A stretch of DNA of 59,340 bases, from NCBI GenBank assembly GCA_017397645.1, contig JAFQIE010000004.1, positions 1-59,340 on the forward strand, in the 5' to 3' direction. Positions 44,205 to 55,338 of the stretch are shown here, piece after piece. Under the pieces are notes generated by a model. The model saw nothing but the letters and a program-made list of their open reading frames with translations, had not been told where the DNA came from and ran no database searches. Each line of letters starts with the position of its first letter. Positions within the stretch are counted from its first letter, which is position 1. The position numbers and the translations under genes are program-made. Source of the DNA: Lachnospiraceae bacterium. Its GTDB lineage: Bacteria; Bacillota; Clostridia; Lachnospirales; Lachnospiraceae.

Positions 44205-45521
44205 TCACCCCTTCTTTGCTCTTTCAGGAAGCACAAATATGAATATCAAAGAACTAATCAACAACATCATCGGATAAATCAGGTTGGGAATCAAGTCAAA
44301 AGCAGTAACATCCACCCCAAGCTCTGTGGCAACAGAAAGTGCCACCAGCATCTGGGCACCGTAGGGCAAAACTCCTTGGAAAATACAGGAAAATGTATCT
44401 AGCAGGGACGCTGCCTTCCTCGGCGAAATTCCATAATTCTCAGACATTTCCTTGGCAATGGGGTTCGCCATGACGATAGCAACTGTATTATTTGCCGTAG
44501 CAATGTCCATGGCACCTACCAACAGGCCCATACCCAACTGTCCGCCGCGTTTTCCGCGGAATACCTTCTTAATTAACTGTAGAAGTGCCGCGAAGCCACC
44601 ATACTCCTCAATCAGCGCGCAAATGGCAGCTACCAAAATCGCCACCATGGAAGTCTCAAACATGCCGGACACACCGGAACCCATATTGGCTAAAATATCG
44701 GTGGGTGCAGTAGCTCCCGTAGCCAACATAATGATAGCGCCGCTGACAATACCCACGATCAGCACTACAAAAACGTTAATTCCAATAATACCGCCTGCGA
44801 GCACCAACAGGTACGGAATAATCTGCACCAGATTATATTCTTTTACTACCGCTTCTCCCACATCATTGCCTAAGGTCCGAACTAGCAATAGAACTATAGT
44901 CGCTAACGCCGCAGGAAGAGCAATACCGAAGTTCTCTCTGAATTTGTCCTTCATCTGACACCCCTGACCGTTGCAGGCCGCGATAGTAGTATCAGAAATA
45001 AAGGATAGGTTGTCGCCAAACATGGCACCGCCCACGACAATTCCCAGACACAATGCCGGTGCAAATCCGGACGCATTGGCCACCGCTATACTAATAGGTG
45101 CAATCAAAGTAATGGTACCCACGGAAGTACCCATCGCCAATGAAACAAAGGCACTTACCACAAACAACACTAAAACCGCATACTGGGCAGGAATAAAGGA
45201 CAGTACAAAGTATGCTACACTTTCCGCACTGCTGCGTCCCAGCACACCTACAAAGGCACCTGCCAACAAAAAGATAAAGAGCATGGTTACAATATTCTTG
45301 TCTCCGATGCCTTTGGACATCAATCCGATTTTGTCATCCAGACTCAATGCCTTGTTTTGCACACATGCGACAATCAGAGCTATCAGAAATACCACCACAA
45401 TAGGAATATTGTAGAATCCCATAGAAATATCCAATGCATACTCGAATACCAAACCGAGTCCCAAATAGAGCACCAAAAACACGCCAATAGGTAATAGTGC
45501 TCTAAAATTTGCTTTTTTCAT
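44205..45521 (-). CDS. NhaC-family Na+/H+ antiporter
   Basis: The 438-residue polytopic protein has about 11-12 helices. Visible family features are A-M-G-T-S-V-G-T-I-T-L-I-A-P, G-G-A-M-F-G-D-N-L-S-F-I-S-D-T-T-I-A (the ion-site region with Asp) and V-G-A-M-D-I-A-T-A-N-N. It exchanges Na+ for H+, or an organic substrate as in malate-lactate types. It is the first of a leftward group with the small membrane protein and galK. Confidence 0.88.
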   Translation of the reverse strand: MKKANFRALLPIGVFLVLYLGLGLVFEYALDISMGFYNIPIVVVFLIALIVACVQNKALSLDDKIGLMSKGIGDKNIVTMLFIFLLAGAFVGVLGRSSAESVAYFVLSFIPAQYAVLVLFVVSAFVSLAMGTSVGTITLIAPISIAVANASGFAPALCLGIVVGGAMFGDNLSFISDTTIAACNGQGCQMKDKFRENFGIALPAALATIVLLLVRTLGNDVGEAVVKEYNLVQIIPYLLVLAGGIIGINVFVVLIVGIVSGAIIMLATGATAPTDILANMGSGVSGMFETSMVAILVAAICALIEEYGGFAALLQLIKKVFRGKRGGQLGMGLLVGAMDIATANNTVAIVMANPIAKEMSENYGISPRKAASLLDTFSCIFQGVLPYGAQMLVALSVATELGVDVTAFDLIPNLIYPMMLLISSLIFIFVLPERAKKG

Positions 45522-45638
45522 ATGTCATTCGCCTCACTTTTTTCGTACTGTTATGATTGTATCACAAGGAGGTTCGTTTGCAAATCTATTTCACATTCGA
45601 ATTATATCAAATTTTATTTTTAAACTTTAAATTTCTAC

Positions 45639-45667
45639 TTGCAAAGGATGTAGGGCATGTGTATAAT
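45639..45667 (+). promoter_or_regulatory. Promoter of the CofE-like gene
   Basis: TTGCAA (45639-45644), 17-base spacer, TATAAT (45662-45667); predicted start near 45674. Confidence 0.7.
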
Positions 45668-45673
45668 ACACGC

Positions 45674-45765
45674 GGGCTGGGAGAAAACTCCATAACAGCC
45701 ACTAATAACCCCCATAAATGGGTGTTATGACAATAAAATTTTCATAGAAAGAGTAGGTAGGAATT
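45674..45765 (+). promoter_or_regulatory. Structured 5' leader of the CofE-like gene
   Basis: The 92-base leader has two hairpins. GGCTG-GGAG-AAAA-CTCC-ATAA-CAGCC (near 45675-45701) has an asymmetric bulge. ATAACCCCCA / GGGTGTTAT (near 45704-45729) has one mismatch. AGGTAGG ends the leader before a GTG start. The structure could be a regulatory leader; no known riboswitch is recognised. Confidence 0.4.
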
Positions 45766-46956
45766 GTGGAAAGAAAAGTAGGAACTATTTCAAGAGGTAT
45801 TCGTTGTCCCATCATCAGACCGGGGGATGACTTGGTGGAAATCACCGTAAACAGTGTATTGGAAGCAGCCGAAAGCGAAGGCTATGAAATGCGTGATCGC
45901 GACGTAGTATCCATGACAGAGTCCATCGTAGCGCGTGCACAAGGCAACTTCGCTACCATTTATGACATCGCTGCAGATGTAAAAGCAAAATTAGGCGGAG
46001 GAACCATCGGCGTTATTCTACCCATCCTCTCCCGTAACCGTTTCTCCATTTGTTTGAAGGGTATTGCTATGGGCGCCAAGAAAATCGTACTGATGCTGGG
46101 TTATCCCACCGACGAAGTGGGCAACTCCCTGTTAACTATGGATCAGGTAGAGGCAGCAGGCATCAATCCTTACACCGATGTACTGACCCTGAAGCAGTAC
46201 AGAGATTTGTTTGGCGAGAACAAGCACATCTTCACCGGTGTGGACTATGTGCAGTACTACACCGAACTGATCACCGAAGCAGGTGCTGAAGTCGAAATCA
46301 TTTTTGCAAACAATCCTACTACCATTTTGGAATATACTGATTGCGTATTGACCTGTGACATCCATACCAGAGCAAGAAGCAAACGCTTGTTGCTGGCAGC
46401 CGGAGCAAAGGCGGTTTGTGGTTTGGACGATATTCTGAGTGCACCCGTAAACGGCAGCGGCTACAATGCACGTTACGGCTTGTTGGGTTCTAACAAATCC
46501 ACCGAAGATACCGTAAAACTGTTCCCCAGAGAATGCCAGGACTTGGTAGAAGCAATCCAGGAGCAGTTCTTGCAAAAGACCGGCAAACATGTGGAAGTTA
46601 TGGTATACGGCGATGGCGCCTTCAAGGATCCTCAAGGTAAAATCTGGGAGTTGGCTGACCCCGTTGTATCCCCTGCATTTACCGCAGGCCTGGTAGGTAC
46701 TCCCAACGAAATCAAATTAAAATACCTGGCTGACAACGAGTTCAAGAACTTGAGCGGTGCAGAGTTGAAGGAAGCAATTTCCAAGAGCATCAAGTCCAAG
46801 GCTGACAACCTGGTAGGCAACATGGCTTCCCAGGGTACCACACCCAGACAACTTACCGACCTGATCGGTTCCCTCTGCGACCTGACCAGCGGTTCCGGTG
46901 ACAAGGGTACACCCATTGTGCACATCCAGGGATATTTCGATAATTTTACGGATTAA
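45766..46956 (+). CDS. Coenzyme F420-0:L-glutamate ligase-like protein
   Basis: The 396-residue protein has the F420 ligase (CofE) pattern: an N-terminal G-D-D-L-V-E-I, then V-V-S-M-T-E-S-I-V-A-R-A-Q-G, and mid-protein A-D-P-V-V-S-P-A-F. Classic CofE adds glutamates to F420-0, and several Firmicutes without F420 carry paralogues of unknown role. Nothing else for F420 is in the window. The start is GTG (45766-45768) with AGGTAGG 4 bases upstream. A strong terminator follows. Confidence 0.8.
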   Translation: MERKVGTISRGIRCPIIRPGDDLVEITVNSVLEAAESEGYEMRDRDVVSMTESIVARAQGNFATIYDIAADVKAKLGGGTIGVILPILSRNRFSICLKGIAMGAKKIVLMLGYPTDEVGNSLLTMDQVEAAGINPYTDVLTLKQYRDLFGENKHIFTGVDYVQYYTELITEAGAEVEIIFANNPTTILEYTDCVLTCDIHTRARSKRLLLAAGAKAVCGLDDILSAPVNGSGYNARYGLLGSNKSTEDTVKLFPRECQDLVEAIQEQFLQKTGKHVEVMVYGDGAFKDPQGKIWELADPVVSPAFTAGLVGTPNEIKLKYLADNEFKNLSGAELKEAISKSIKSKADNLVGNMASQGTTPRQLTDLIGSLCDLTSGSGDKGTPIVHIQGYFDNFTD

Positions 46957-46976
46957 GAATTTTATAAATTGATATT

Positions 46977-47007
46977 AAAAAAAGGAGCCCGCAGGCTCCT
47001 TTTTTTA
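46977..47007. terminator. Strong bidirectional terminator
   Basis: AAAAAAAGGAGCC pairs with GGCTCCTTTTTTT around a CGCA loop. It serves the CofE-like gene on the plus strand and the giant surface-protein gene on the minus strand. Confidence 0.9.
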
Positions 47008-47009
47008 TG

Positions 47010-50000
47010 TTATTTTGCTTCAAGTGCATTTGCAGCTTCGTTATAACGATACATAGCTGTTACCAAATCAACCAATTTAGGATCGTCAGAATTCATCTTG
47101 TTCTTGATGTAAGTGAAGGGGCTATAAGTGATGTCTAACATCTTCACGCCGTCCTTCTTCACCACGATGTTGAACAGATCATCCAACTCTGCCGGGCTGA
47201 TATTAGGAATATCAAAGTAACTTACTCCCTGGTAGATACCGGTGTATCCGTCCGTGATGGTAGCAAGTACATTGCCCGATGCATCCACCTTGTATGCCTC
47301 GTAGGTAAAGTCCGCCAATACATACGGTTTGCCGGTGTCAGGATTTGTACTAAAGTTGAATCCTGCACGAAGTGCGGTTTCTGCAAACAATACCAAAGTC
47401 ATACCCTGTACACTAACTACGTTCTTTGCTTCGGGTTCTTGCACAATGGTCTTAGGATAGCTTTGGATTGCTTCCTTCTCTTCCACTGTCAAGGGCTCCA
47501 TAGTAGGTATCGCCATACCATCTGTTACCAAATCATTGGTATCCTTGCCAAAGAATACTTGGGACATCTCTCCGTATGTCAGCATCGCATTGATGATATC
47601 TACGGTTTCCTGGGTATTTCCGGCCTCAGGATCCAGTTGGGTATCACAGTATTCCTCTACGGAATAGGTGTATGTTTCAAGCAATTCCTCACCCTCATAA
47701 ACCTGTGCAGTAATTATCTGGTTCATTTCATACGCGAACAATCCGCACAAGAATCCGTAGGATGTACGTCCCTGGGCAGGGGTATTGGTTTTCACAATAG
47801 AATCTACAAAGGCAACCTGTGAAGTCTTACCATTGGTCAATGTAAACTTCACTTTCACATCATCCTTATTGACCGCCTCCGTAAACTCCAGATAGAAGGT
47901 TACGCCGATATCATCGTTTAGAATCAGCGTTCTACCAGCTACTGCCACTTTGCCGTTAGCGATTTCTCCACAAACCGTACAATATCCCTTTTCATCCGCT
48001 TCATGCGTATGCTCGGGTACCTCTGTAGGTGCCGCGGTAGGCTCTGCCGTAGGTGCAGGTGTTTCCGTAGGAATCGGTGTCACTGTAGGCGTGGGCGCTG
48101 CAGTGGGACCAAAGTCAAAGGGAAGTTCTGGTTCAAAGTTAGGATCTGCCGTAGGTTTTGCGGTCGGTGACGGTGTCGCGATAGGCATCGGCGTAGGCAT
48201 TGCGGTAGGTGACGGCATCTCATTATCGTCCGTCGTGTAAACCATTACATTATCCACATAGAACTTTGCATCTAAGGTGTCTTTTCCCTCAGCCATCGTA
48301 ACAGGCGGTACGGAAAACTGAAGGTACTTCAATGCCGGTGTTTGGTCATCGTCCGGAAACTGTGCTCTGATTTCATCCTCTATCATTATGCCATTCCAGT
48401 ACCAGGTATATGTCTTAGTGTAACGGTCAAGAACCCATTTCAGATGTCCGATATCGCCGTGAGAGTAGAGATTATTTGTACCGGCTCCTGTTATTTTCTC
48501 AGAGTCTATGTGGCGTCCCATATAAGTACTGTATAACTTGAAGTTTGTTAACGCATAGTTGCTAATACCGCCCATTCGGATGCCTACAGGACTATCAAAG
48601 AGATCTTCGCCCGTCATAGCCACATCCATCTCTACTACGAGATATGCGTCGCCGGTCATTTCACTTCCAAGAGCATATTGTTTTTCCTCTGCAATATTCA
48701 TGCGCATCGGCAGATCATAATGATTTGGATCTCCCGAAGGTACCGGAACAAACTCAATGCATTTATCGGAATCATTTGCATTCTCGTCCATGGTAGAGGT
48801 CGTAGATACAATGGTTGCTCTGCTATGATGATAACTCAAATTCCAGGTTGCGCTCCAGTTCTCTCCGGTCAAATATCTGGCTTGCGTACCGACCTCAAAG
48901 TCGTTAAATTCCTCATGGATAATAGGGTCTGCTACACAAGGCGTACGGGTCGGTCCCGGTGAAGGCATGGGAGTCGCCGTAGGTCTGGGTGTAGGTGTCG
49001 GTCCGGGTGTTGCCGTAGGTCCGGGTGTTGCCGTAGGCTCCGGTGTCGCTGTAGGTACCGGTGTCGCTGTAGGTGCCGGCGTTGCCGTAGGTCTGGGACC
49101 GCTGGTGGGTCTGGGGGTGGGTTCTGTTGTCACATCTGCCACATACATCTTGATATTATCCAGGTACAATTTACTGTCAATCTCGCCCGCTTCCTCTTGA
49201 AGCACGGAGAATCTGATTGCTCCAAGGTTGGCCGAATTATAAATTGCAGAAATTCCCTTTTCTACCAAAATGCCATCCACATAGTAACTGTAATTTCTTG
49301 TCTGTTTATTGATGACTATCTTCAGGTGATAGAATTTGTTCTTTTCAATGACTGTACGCAGAGAGGAATCTACCAAAGTATCGTTGGTGTCTATCACGCG
49401 ACTAATTTCATCGCCTTTAATACTAAATCTTGCGACACGGGTATAATTCTCTCTCGCTCCGACGCCCACCATGTATCCTGAGGGCTTGGTGCCCTCTCCG
49501 CCAAGAGCCAAATCCATCTCAACAACTATATTTTCATTTTCTGCTGTATCGCCTAATACCGGAGCGTAATAACTATCAATACTGTACATAAAATCTGCAC
49601 CGGCTGTAGCGTTGGATTGGTACTTCATCTCCAAGCACATATCAGAAGCATCGGCACTACCGTCAACGGTATTTTTAGCTACTACCGTACCATTATCTCT
49701 ATACTGTCCTACATTCAAAGATGCTGTATACGGATCTTTTGCCGTTTTCTGGAAGGAATAGCCCGATTTGTACTCATCAAAATCCTCATCAATGGGATTG
49801 GACAACCACGCCGCATTGGGTGTGGGAGTAGGAGCTTCCGTCTGGGTCATCATTTCCTCAAATGCAACATGAGTCAACTGATACACCTTCAGGTTATCCA
49901 TATACAATTCTGCATCACATGCTTCGCTTTCCTGTGCGGTTTTAAGACACATTGCATAAATATTGGGTGTGCCTTCATGGTAAAATGCCACGTCTTTATC

Positions 50001-53000
50001 AATTAATTCTCCGCCCAAGTAATAATGGAACACCTTATTCTTTTTGTCGATAACAATCTTAAAGTTCACAAATTCGCCGTCCGGCAATTGTCTTCTGTGA
50101 GCACGGTCCGGCATGTAATTCTGTGTTTCTCTGGAAATACCGTGATGATCAATCTGGAAATGCGCCGCGGAAAGGTAAGTTGTGCCAAATCTTTCCATAA
50201 ACCACAAATCATAACCATTCTTCTTGCCTTCCATATTTTTCGCAGCGAGATCCATATCGAAGACCATCAGCATATCATCCGCATTCTCACCGGTCAGCTG
50301 AATGTCTTCCTCACAAAGAGTCATGTAGACTACACCGGTCAGATTCTTCTTATGATCATAAGGGAAAACCATAGCGGTGTCAGTTGCATCTTCAGGGTCG
50401 TTCCAGTTTTTGGATACCGTCACCCATCTGTCCTTGTAAGCGATGGTGGTACCATTGATAAACCAGTTAAATCTGTCAGTAGTTATGCTCTCCAAAGGAG
50501 TATCAAGACCTTGGTTAAAGTCTTCATCCACAATATAGTCGATGAAATCGTTGTTAATTTGGATAGTATACTTCTCTGTAGCTCCTGTTACATAAATCTC
50601 TGCTTCACCGGGTAAGCTTGCCGGCAATTCCACCACCACTTCTGCACCACTGAAGCTCTCTGCAGTGATGGCAGGTGCTGTCGTTACACCCTTGTTTAGA
50701 TTAATGGTGTAATTCATCGTACCGGGATTAAAATACTCATAAGCCACACCGTCGATATAGATGTTTCTAATCATCCAGTCTTCATTCGCAACCACAGCAA
50801 CGGTCAAATCTGCAGTCTTTCCATCGCTGGTCACACGCACGGTAGTAGTACCTGTGCTCACCGGATATAATCTACCATGTTCGTCTACTTCTGCAACAGA
50901 AGCATCCAAACTTTCAAAGTACAGTTTACCGGAATCTGCATCATAGGGCAGAACTGTAGCGCTCACTTTTTGCAGTTTGGGAAGTTCCATATAGGAAGCA
51001 ACTTCTGCCAAAATGCCCGCTGCCATATCCTTGGTCACAACAGCATTCGGAGTAAAATTGGTGTCCTCCAAATCCATCATCAAACGATAGTTTGCTGCGA
51101 TATCTGCGTAATCTTCTGCCCATGTAGGAATATCAGACACATCTTCAATACGATAGAATACATTGGAAGTTGTCCAGTCTCTGTCTGTGCAATTCATCAA
51201 TGCCTTCACGATGACAGAAGCCATCTCTACGCGGGTCACTTCCTGATTAGGCAGAAAATCGGTTGTGCCCAAATTCTCATCCAAAATACCTGCATTCACT
51301 GCAGCAACCAACGCGTTGTAATAAGAAGCATTGCTATCCACATCTGTATAAGAGAAGTCTTCCGGGACACTATAATCATCAAGGCCAAACAGTGCGGCAA
51401 CCATCTGCACCAATTCCCCACGGGTAATTGTTTTTTCAGGTTGGAATGTTCCATCAGCCTCTGCCCCTACAACACCAAGAGATGCCATGCGGTAAATAGC
51501 AGAAAGGTTCTCAGCGCCTGTCAAATCAGTGCAATCTGACACAGAATTGCCCTGCTCGGTCAAAGTATACGCGTCTTTTGTCAGCGTAATGCTTTCCACA
51601 GGAACCTTGGTCTTTTCGAACCATAACTCACCTGAAGTCACCTGTCCCTTACCCTCATGAGGCACATCAGTTCCGCCATGACTCAAATCCAAGTTGATTT
51701 GGTTCAAATATTCCGGATTCTGTGCTGCTGCTTCCACCATAAATACAGCATACATCTGCTCTGTAGACAATGCTACATATGCAGAATTTTTGTTCGTGAC
51801 AAACAGGCCCTTTTCCGAATCATAGGTGTTCTGTACCACCAAATCTGCCATTCGCTTTGCCTGCTCCAAGTAGTCATAATTTCCGGTATATTTGAACATC
51901 TTTAACACTGCCTGAATATACTGAGGCGCAACTTCTGTCGTGTTCATCTTCAGATTCAGGTTCTGTCCCATGGAGGTACCGATATCACCCAGTCCGATAT
52001 TTCTACCAAACGCACGAGCCGCCTCCCAAATCTCTGCATAAGCATCTGCGTCTTCCGATTTGAGAATAGAACATACATCAACAGCGCCGGACAAAACACC
52101 ACCCCAAATGGGTTCATTTTCCGGGAAGGGCTGACCTACGGTCATATAATAACCTGTTTTCTGCGCAATCAACTGAGGAGAATCTGTACCGGCATTCAAA
52201 TCAGTACCATCCCATAAAATAGGGGTTTTGTATACATGGTTGTCCTGATCATAGATGTATCTTGCCCAAGAAAGCAAATTGCTCTTCAGAAATTCATATA
52301 TTTTTTCATTACCGGTATATCGGTACACTTCAACCAAATCTTCCGCACCATATGCGGTAGAACTTTTTGTTGATGTCTTCTGAATCAATGTATTGGCACC
52401 GAGAGTTTTGTAATCATCCATCGTAGCATCTTTATAACTATATCCACTATTGGTAGTGAAATCTGCACCGATTGCAGAGTATAACAGACGGTCTCCACCA
52501 TATTGGGTATCCTTAGCCATGGTGCCGTACTGGCCACCTATCAAACCGGTCTCAGGGTGTTGTACACCTATGTATTTATCCAGCATGCGTTCTGCCCATA
52601 CCGCATATTTCGGGTCACCTGTCTTGTCGGACAAAAACCACGCAGCTTCCATCAAATCATCACCGGTACACAAGAAAGGACAGGTATCTGCTTCCACCCA
52701 GGGATCATCATCTGTATATGCTGTGTTCCATGCGGAAGTCACAGGGGTATCCCAATATCCATGACGGTTCATAATCAGATTAGACCAATCATAAATATGC
52801 GCATTCCACAACGCGGTAATAAAGCGCTTGGTTCCTTCCGGATCTGCTTTGTACATCAATTCATAAGGAAGTTGGTTATCTTTTACCTCATGATAAGCAA
52901 GTCCTCTGAACTCACCGGTCATTACGTCCACCAAACTGTGTCCGCCGGCATAGAGCAAACCGCTGTTATCTACCAAATCCGTGCTGTCAAAACGGGTTCT

Positions 53001-53453
53001 GTACTGGTCTAACGCAACCTCAGAATACTTTGCATCTCCTGTAAGTAATGTCATACCGTCCAATGCCTTCAGCAGATTAGACTGTGCATAAGGGTTGGAC
53101 TGCACCGTTTCACGAATGGAACCTTTATTCCAGGTAGTGGGCTCGAAAGTATCCACGTTCAAGCCATCCACAAACAGGTTGGCATACTTCGCGCCTTCCA
53201 TATTTCGACCGTATTTCATAGCGGTCTCCATATGTCCAATCAAGGCATCCAATCTGGTAATGTTTTCTGAAGTAGTTGCTACCTCTGCTTCAGATGTTGC
53301 TTCTGTAACAGATGCCGGGGATGCCTCATTTTCTTCCGCCGGAGTCTCTGCTACCACATTTCCCGCATCTGCATTGCCTGTTGCAAATGTTTGCATGGGA
53401 AACATACCGAATACCATTGCGACACATAGTATCGCTGCAATTCGTTTTCTCAT
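47010..53453 (-). CDS. 2147-residue secreted multimodular surface protein
   Basis: Parts in order: signal peptide (1-25); an alpha/alpha-barrel-like domain (about 60-600; [20 protein letters not shown]) resembling polysaccharide lyase/glycosidase barrels; three S-layer-homology-like repeats (about 640-820; F-x-P-[ENA]-x-x-[VIT]-T-[RK] cores); a BIG2-like Ig domain (about 820-890) and a linker domain; two beta-sandwich (LamG-like) modules (about 976-1191 and 1224-1438); a Thr/Pro linker; a third module (about 1511-1739); a second linker; an H-T-H...C-T-V-C-G motif (about 1815-1830); and a C-terminal pair of related beta domains (about 1832-2147). Each sandwich module begins near E/D-[DE]-F and ends near D-N-x-x-x-Y. 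It is probably wall-attached by the SLH repeats and acts on or binds glycans. The exact enzyme class is not certain. AGGAG precedes the ATG. Confidence 0.85.
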   Translation of the reverse strand: MRKRIAAILCVAMVFGMFPMQTFATGNADAGNVVAETPAEENEASPASVTEATSEAEVATTSENITRLDALIGHMETAMKYGRNMEGAKYANLFVDGLNVDTFEPTTWNKGSIRETVQSNPYAQSNLLKALDGMTLLTGDAKYSEVALDQYRTRFDSTDLVDNSGLLYAGGHSLVDVMTGEFRGLAYHEVKDNQLPYELMYKADPEGTKRFITALWNAHIYDWSNLIMNRHGYWDTPVTSAWNTAYTDDDPWVEADTCPFLCTGDDLMEAAWFLSDKTGDPKYAVWAERMLDKYIGVQHPETGLIGGQYGTMAKDTQYGGDRLLYSAIGADFTTNSGYSYKDATMDDYKTLGANTLIQKTSTKSSTAYGAEDLVEVYRYTGNEKIYEFLKSNLLSWARYIYDQDNHVYKTPILWDGTDLNAGTDSPQLIAQKTGYYMTVGQPFPENEPIWGGVLSGAVDVCSILKSEDADAYAEIWEAARAFGRNIGLGDIGTSMGQNLNLKMNTTEVAPQYIQAVLKMFKYTGNYDYLEQAKRMADLVVQNTYDSEKGLFVTNKNSAYVALSTEQMYAVFMVEAAAQNPEYLNQINLDLSHGGTDVPHEGKGQVTSGELWFEKTKVPVESITLTKDAYTLTEQGNSVSDCTDLTGAENLSAIYRMASLGVVGAEADGTFQPEKTITRGELVQMVAALFGLDDYSVPEDFSYTDVDSNASYYNALVAAVNAGILDENLGTTDFLPNQEVTRVEMASVIVKALMNCTDRDWTTSNVFYRIEDVSDIPTWAEDYADIAANYRLMMDLEDTNFTPNAVVTKDMAAGILAEVASYMELPKLQKVSATVLPYDADSGKLYFESLDASVAEVDEHGRLYPVSTGTTTVRVTSDGKTADLTVAVVANEDWMIRNIYIDGVAYEYFNPGTMNYTINLNKGVTTAPAITAESFSGAEVVVELPASLPGEAEIYVTGATEKYTIQINNDFIDYIVDEDFNQGLDTPLESITTDRFNWFINGTTIAYKDRWVTVSKNWNDPEDATDTAMVFPYDHKKNLTGVVYMTLCEEDIQLTGENADDMLMVFDMDLAAKNMEGKKNGYDLWFMERFGTTYLSAAHFQIDHHGISRETQNYMPDRAHRRQLPDGEFVNFKIVIDKKNKVFHYYLGGELIDKDVAFYHEGTPNIYAMCLKTAQESEACDAELYMDNLKVYQLTHVAFEEMMTQTEAPTPTPNAAWLSNPIDEDFDEYKSGYSFQKTAKDPYTASLNVGQYRDNGTVVAKNTVDGSADASDMCLEMKYQSNATAGADFMYSIDSYYAPVLGDTAENENIVVEMDLALGGEGTKPSGYMVGVGARENYTRVARFSIKGDEISRVIDTNDTLVDSSLRTVIEKNKFYHLKIVINKQTRNYSYYVDGILVEKGISAIYNSANLGAIRFSVLQEEAGEIDSKLYLDNIKMYVADVTTEPTPRPTSGPRPTATPAPTATPVPTATPEPTATPGPTATPGPTPTPRPTATPMPSPGPTRTPCVADPIIHEEFNDFEVGTQARYLTGENWSATWNLSYHHSRATIVSTTSTMDENANDSDKCIEFVPVPSGDPNHYDLPMRMNIAEEKQYALGSEMTGDAYLVVEMDVAMTGEDLFDSPVGIRMGGISNYALTNFKLYSTYMGRHIDSEKITGAGTNNLYSHGDIGHLKWVLDRYTKTYTWYWNGIMIEDEIRAQFPDDDQTPALKYLQFSVPPVTMAEGKDTLDAKFYVDNVMVYTTDDNEMPSPTAMPTPMPIATPSPTAKPTADPNFEPELPFDFGPTAAPTPTVTPIPTETPAPTAEPTAAPTEVPEHTHEADEKGYCTVCGEIANGKVAVAGRTLILNDDIGVTFYLEFTEAVNKDDVKVKFTLTNGKTSQVAFVDSIVKTNTPAQGRTSYGFLCGLFAYEMNQIITAQVYEGEELLETYTYSVEEYCDTQLDPEAGNTQETVDIINAMLTYGEMSQVFFGKDTNDLVTDGMAIPTMEPLTVEEKEAIQSYPKTIVQEPEAKNVVSVQGMTLVLFAETALRAGFNFSTNPDTGKPYVLADFTYEAYKVDASGNVLATITDGYTGIYQGVSYFDIPNISPAELDDLFNIVVKKDGVKMLDITYSPFTYIKNKMNSDDPKLVDLVTAMYRYNEAANALEAK
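48010..48225 (-). repeat. Thr/Pro-rich linker 2, imperfect tandem repeats
   Basis: It encodes residues about 1743-1812 as degenerate P-T-A-x-P units of mainly 6-residue (18-bp) spacing, interrupted by one acidic-aromatic stretch near 48105-48140. It separates the third sandwich module from the C-terminal domains. Confidence 0.7.
48945..49125 (-). repeat. Thr/Pro-rich linker 1, 18-bp tandem repeats
   Basis: Repeated 18-base units (core gccgtaggtccgggtgt on the plus strand) encode T-A-T-P-x-P hexapeptides at residues about 1441-1504. The units differ by point changes only, as expected of slippage-driven expansion. The array is flanked by unique sequence in the same frame. Confidence 0.85.
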
Positions 53454-53522
53454 AATCTCTCCTCTTTTCGCTTCACTAATATCCGTTTTTGTTCTGCCTA
53501 AAACTTATCGCATACATAGTTA

Positions 53523-53551
53523 ATTATACGAAAAAACCTGGTCACTTTCAA
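53523..53551 (-). promoter_or_regulatory. Promoter of the giant surface-protein gene
   Basis: Minus strand TTGAAA (53546-53551), 17-base spacer, TATAAT (53523-53528), with the start about 70 bases before the ATG. The -35 box and spacer lie inside the terminator stem of the preceding gene. Confidence 0.6.
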
Positions 53552-53577
53552 GATTTTTCGTGAAAATGACCAAGTTT
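53530..53577 (-). terminator. Terminator of the membrane glycosyltransferase gene
   Basis: A 15-bp stem (53562-53576 with 53535-53549, containing G-U pairs) and TTTTTT on the minus strand, about 22 bases past the glycosyltransferase stop. Confidence 0.8.
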
Positions 53578-53598
53578 AATTTTGAGATAACCTATTTT

Positions 53599-55161
53599 TT
53601 ACTTTGCAGGGAGGCAAAATCGCGCAATTCCTTTTGCTGCATAAGGCAACATGCACACCATATAGGGTAATGTATAGCGGGAGCCACCCTCCCAGAACAT
53701 GTAAAAGAGAAATCCTCCAATGATGGTTACAGTTAAAACCTGCTGCCAAAGATTATATTTTCCGTCACCGGCCTTCCCCTTTTTCCTTCTAACCAATTTA
53801 ACTAAATTTGCTACACAATACAACAAAAGTCCGGTATATAGCAGGCTTTGATATCCATTCATGATTTGTAATATGGTATTGGTCCAAGCACCATCGTAAA
53901 TGTTCCATGCACTCTTCGTTCGGTTATGATAAATCAACTGTGTAGAATAAAAGCAAGAAAAGTTAGGGTCGCACCATTCCGGCACCAATTTTCTGTGGAA
54001 AAAGCCAAAAGCGTATCTGGGCTTTTCTGCCATGGCCGCAAGCGATTTTCTGATAGATGCCTTGCTGACTTCATTTGCATCTTCCGCATTGTAGTCATTG
54101 TCGATTAGAACTTGACTGTGGTAACCATTGTTCCACCCCGGGGCAATTCCTTCCGTCTCCTGCAGACCCATGGCGATGTAATTATATGCTGAAACGCCCT
54201 TCCCCAACTCACTGTTTGCACGAAATTCGTATATTTTCGTAGGCAACCAATTGACAATGATGGTCACGGTAACTATTCCTACTATTGCGTATAGGTAATG
54301 CTTTTTATAACCTTGTAGCATGGACACTATCAACACCAGCACGGACGCCACCACAAAAATGCTTAGGTTCTTGCGAAGCAGTAAACCGAAAGTAAGCGCC
54401 AACAGCGCAAAACTCAAATACCTTTTTCTTTTATTCTCGAGATACAAGGTTACCATCCACGTCACGAACAACATGGCAGATATGCTGGGAATTTCACCAT
54501 ATGCAAAATTCACATAAAAGTACCAAGGCCAACAAAACAAAAGAAGCACGGAAAAGCAAGCGGTTACCCGCTCGTCATCAAACCATTTTCTCACCAAAAA
54601 ATAGCCGGAAACCAGCCCCACACCCAAGTATGCCCAATTTAGAATTTGCATGGGCACCACATTGAAATCGGGTACAATCCGGAGAATCCCTTCGTAATAA
54701 AGAAGCAACCCCGTTTGAAAAGGCCACAGGGATAGATAGGATCCCCTGGGTGTTATCATCGAATAGTCCTTATCGCGAATGATAGACAGTGCCATTTGAT
54801 GGAGGCTCGCCGCGTCGCCCTGTGCCAGACTCCTGGCATTCGCAATCCACCACGCACTTGCAACCATAATTAAGGCAAATATTGAAAAAAACAAAATGTG
54901 ATTTGCCATGATTGGATTGTTTCGTCCGGAAATCCATTTTGCCAAACAGTTCACAAGCAATATAGCAATTGCAGAAACGACAAGCAATACTCCCCACGTG
55001 TCTATGTGCTGCGACATATCTTCTTTGTCGATATAATACACATAGGACGTAATGGTAAGAAACAACGCTATCACAGTAAGCAACACCGTAATGGTCCATT
55101 CCGAGATGCGAATTAGTCCCTTCCCGATATGTAATTCTTCTCCCTTCGATACCCTATTCAT
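53599..55161 (-). CDS. Polytopic membrane glycosyltransferase (GT39/ArnT-like)
   Basis: With GGAAGG before the ATG at 55161 the protein has 520 residues and about 11 membrane helices. The first external loop holds A-Q-G-D-A-A-S-L-H-Q (an acidic-residue loop typical of lipid-phosphosugar glycosyltransferases) and P-R-G-S-Y-L-S-L-W-P-F-Q-T-G. Such GT-C enzymes move a sugar from a polyprenyl-phosphate carrier to proteins or glycans outside the cell. It lies directly upstream of the giant Thr/Pro-linker protein in the same orientation, which makes that protein a plausible acceptor. The GT39 label is from fold and topology only. Confidence 0.72.
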   Translation of the reverse strand: MNRVSKGEELHIGKGLIRISEWTITVLLTVIALFLTITSYVYYIDKEDMSQHIDTWGVLLVVSAIAILLVNCLAKWISGRNNPIMANHILFFSIFALIMVASAWWIANARSLAQGDAASLHQMALSIIRDKDYSMITPRGSYLSLWPFQTGLLLYYEGILRIVPDFNVVPMQILNWAYLGVGLVSGYFLVRKWFDDERVTACFSVLLLFCWPWYFYVNFAYGEIPSISAMLFVTWMVTLYLENKRKRYLSFALLALTFGLLLRKNLSIFVVASVLVLIVSMLQGYKKHYLYAIVGIVTVTIIVNWLPTKIYEFRANSELGKGVSAYNYIAMGLQETEGIAPGWNNGYHSQVLIDNDYNAEDANEVSKASIRKSLAAMAEKPRYAFGFFHRKLVPEWCDPNFSCFYSTQLIYHNRTKSAWNIYDGAWTNTILQIMNGYQSLLYTGLLLYCVANLVKLVRRKKGKAGDGKYNLWQQVLTVTIIGGFLFYMFWEGGSRYTLPYMVCMLPYAAKGIARFCLPAK

Positions 55162-55266
55162 CTGTATCCCTTCCGTCTGAACTACTGTTGACACATTACA
55201 TGTAGTTTATCATAGTTTTCCTCTTTTGAAAAACGTTTTCTATGTGCCCACAGACCACGTACTATA

Positions 55267-55297
55267 AGAAGCCGTACTGTTCGCAAGTACGGCTTCT
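55267..55297 (-). terminator. Terminator of the rubrerythrin gene
   Basis: AGAAGCCGTACT (55267-55278) and AGTACGGCTTCT (55286-55297) pair perfectly around a 7-base loop, about 40 bases past the rubrerythrin stop. The T run after it is short. Confidence 0.65.
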
Positions 55298-55338
55298 AGA
55301 TTGATCAATATTACATTTTCTATAAAACAACTGATGTA

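Noticed and set aside
45766-46956. Evidence that the host makes coenzyme F420
   Set aside because: A CofE-like gene alone is not enough, and relatives without F420 have such paralogues.
48945-49125. Regular repeats that might suggest a CRISPR array
   Set aside because: Repeat units are directly adjacent with no spacers and encode an in-frame Thr/Pro linker.
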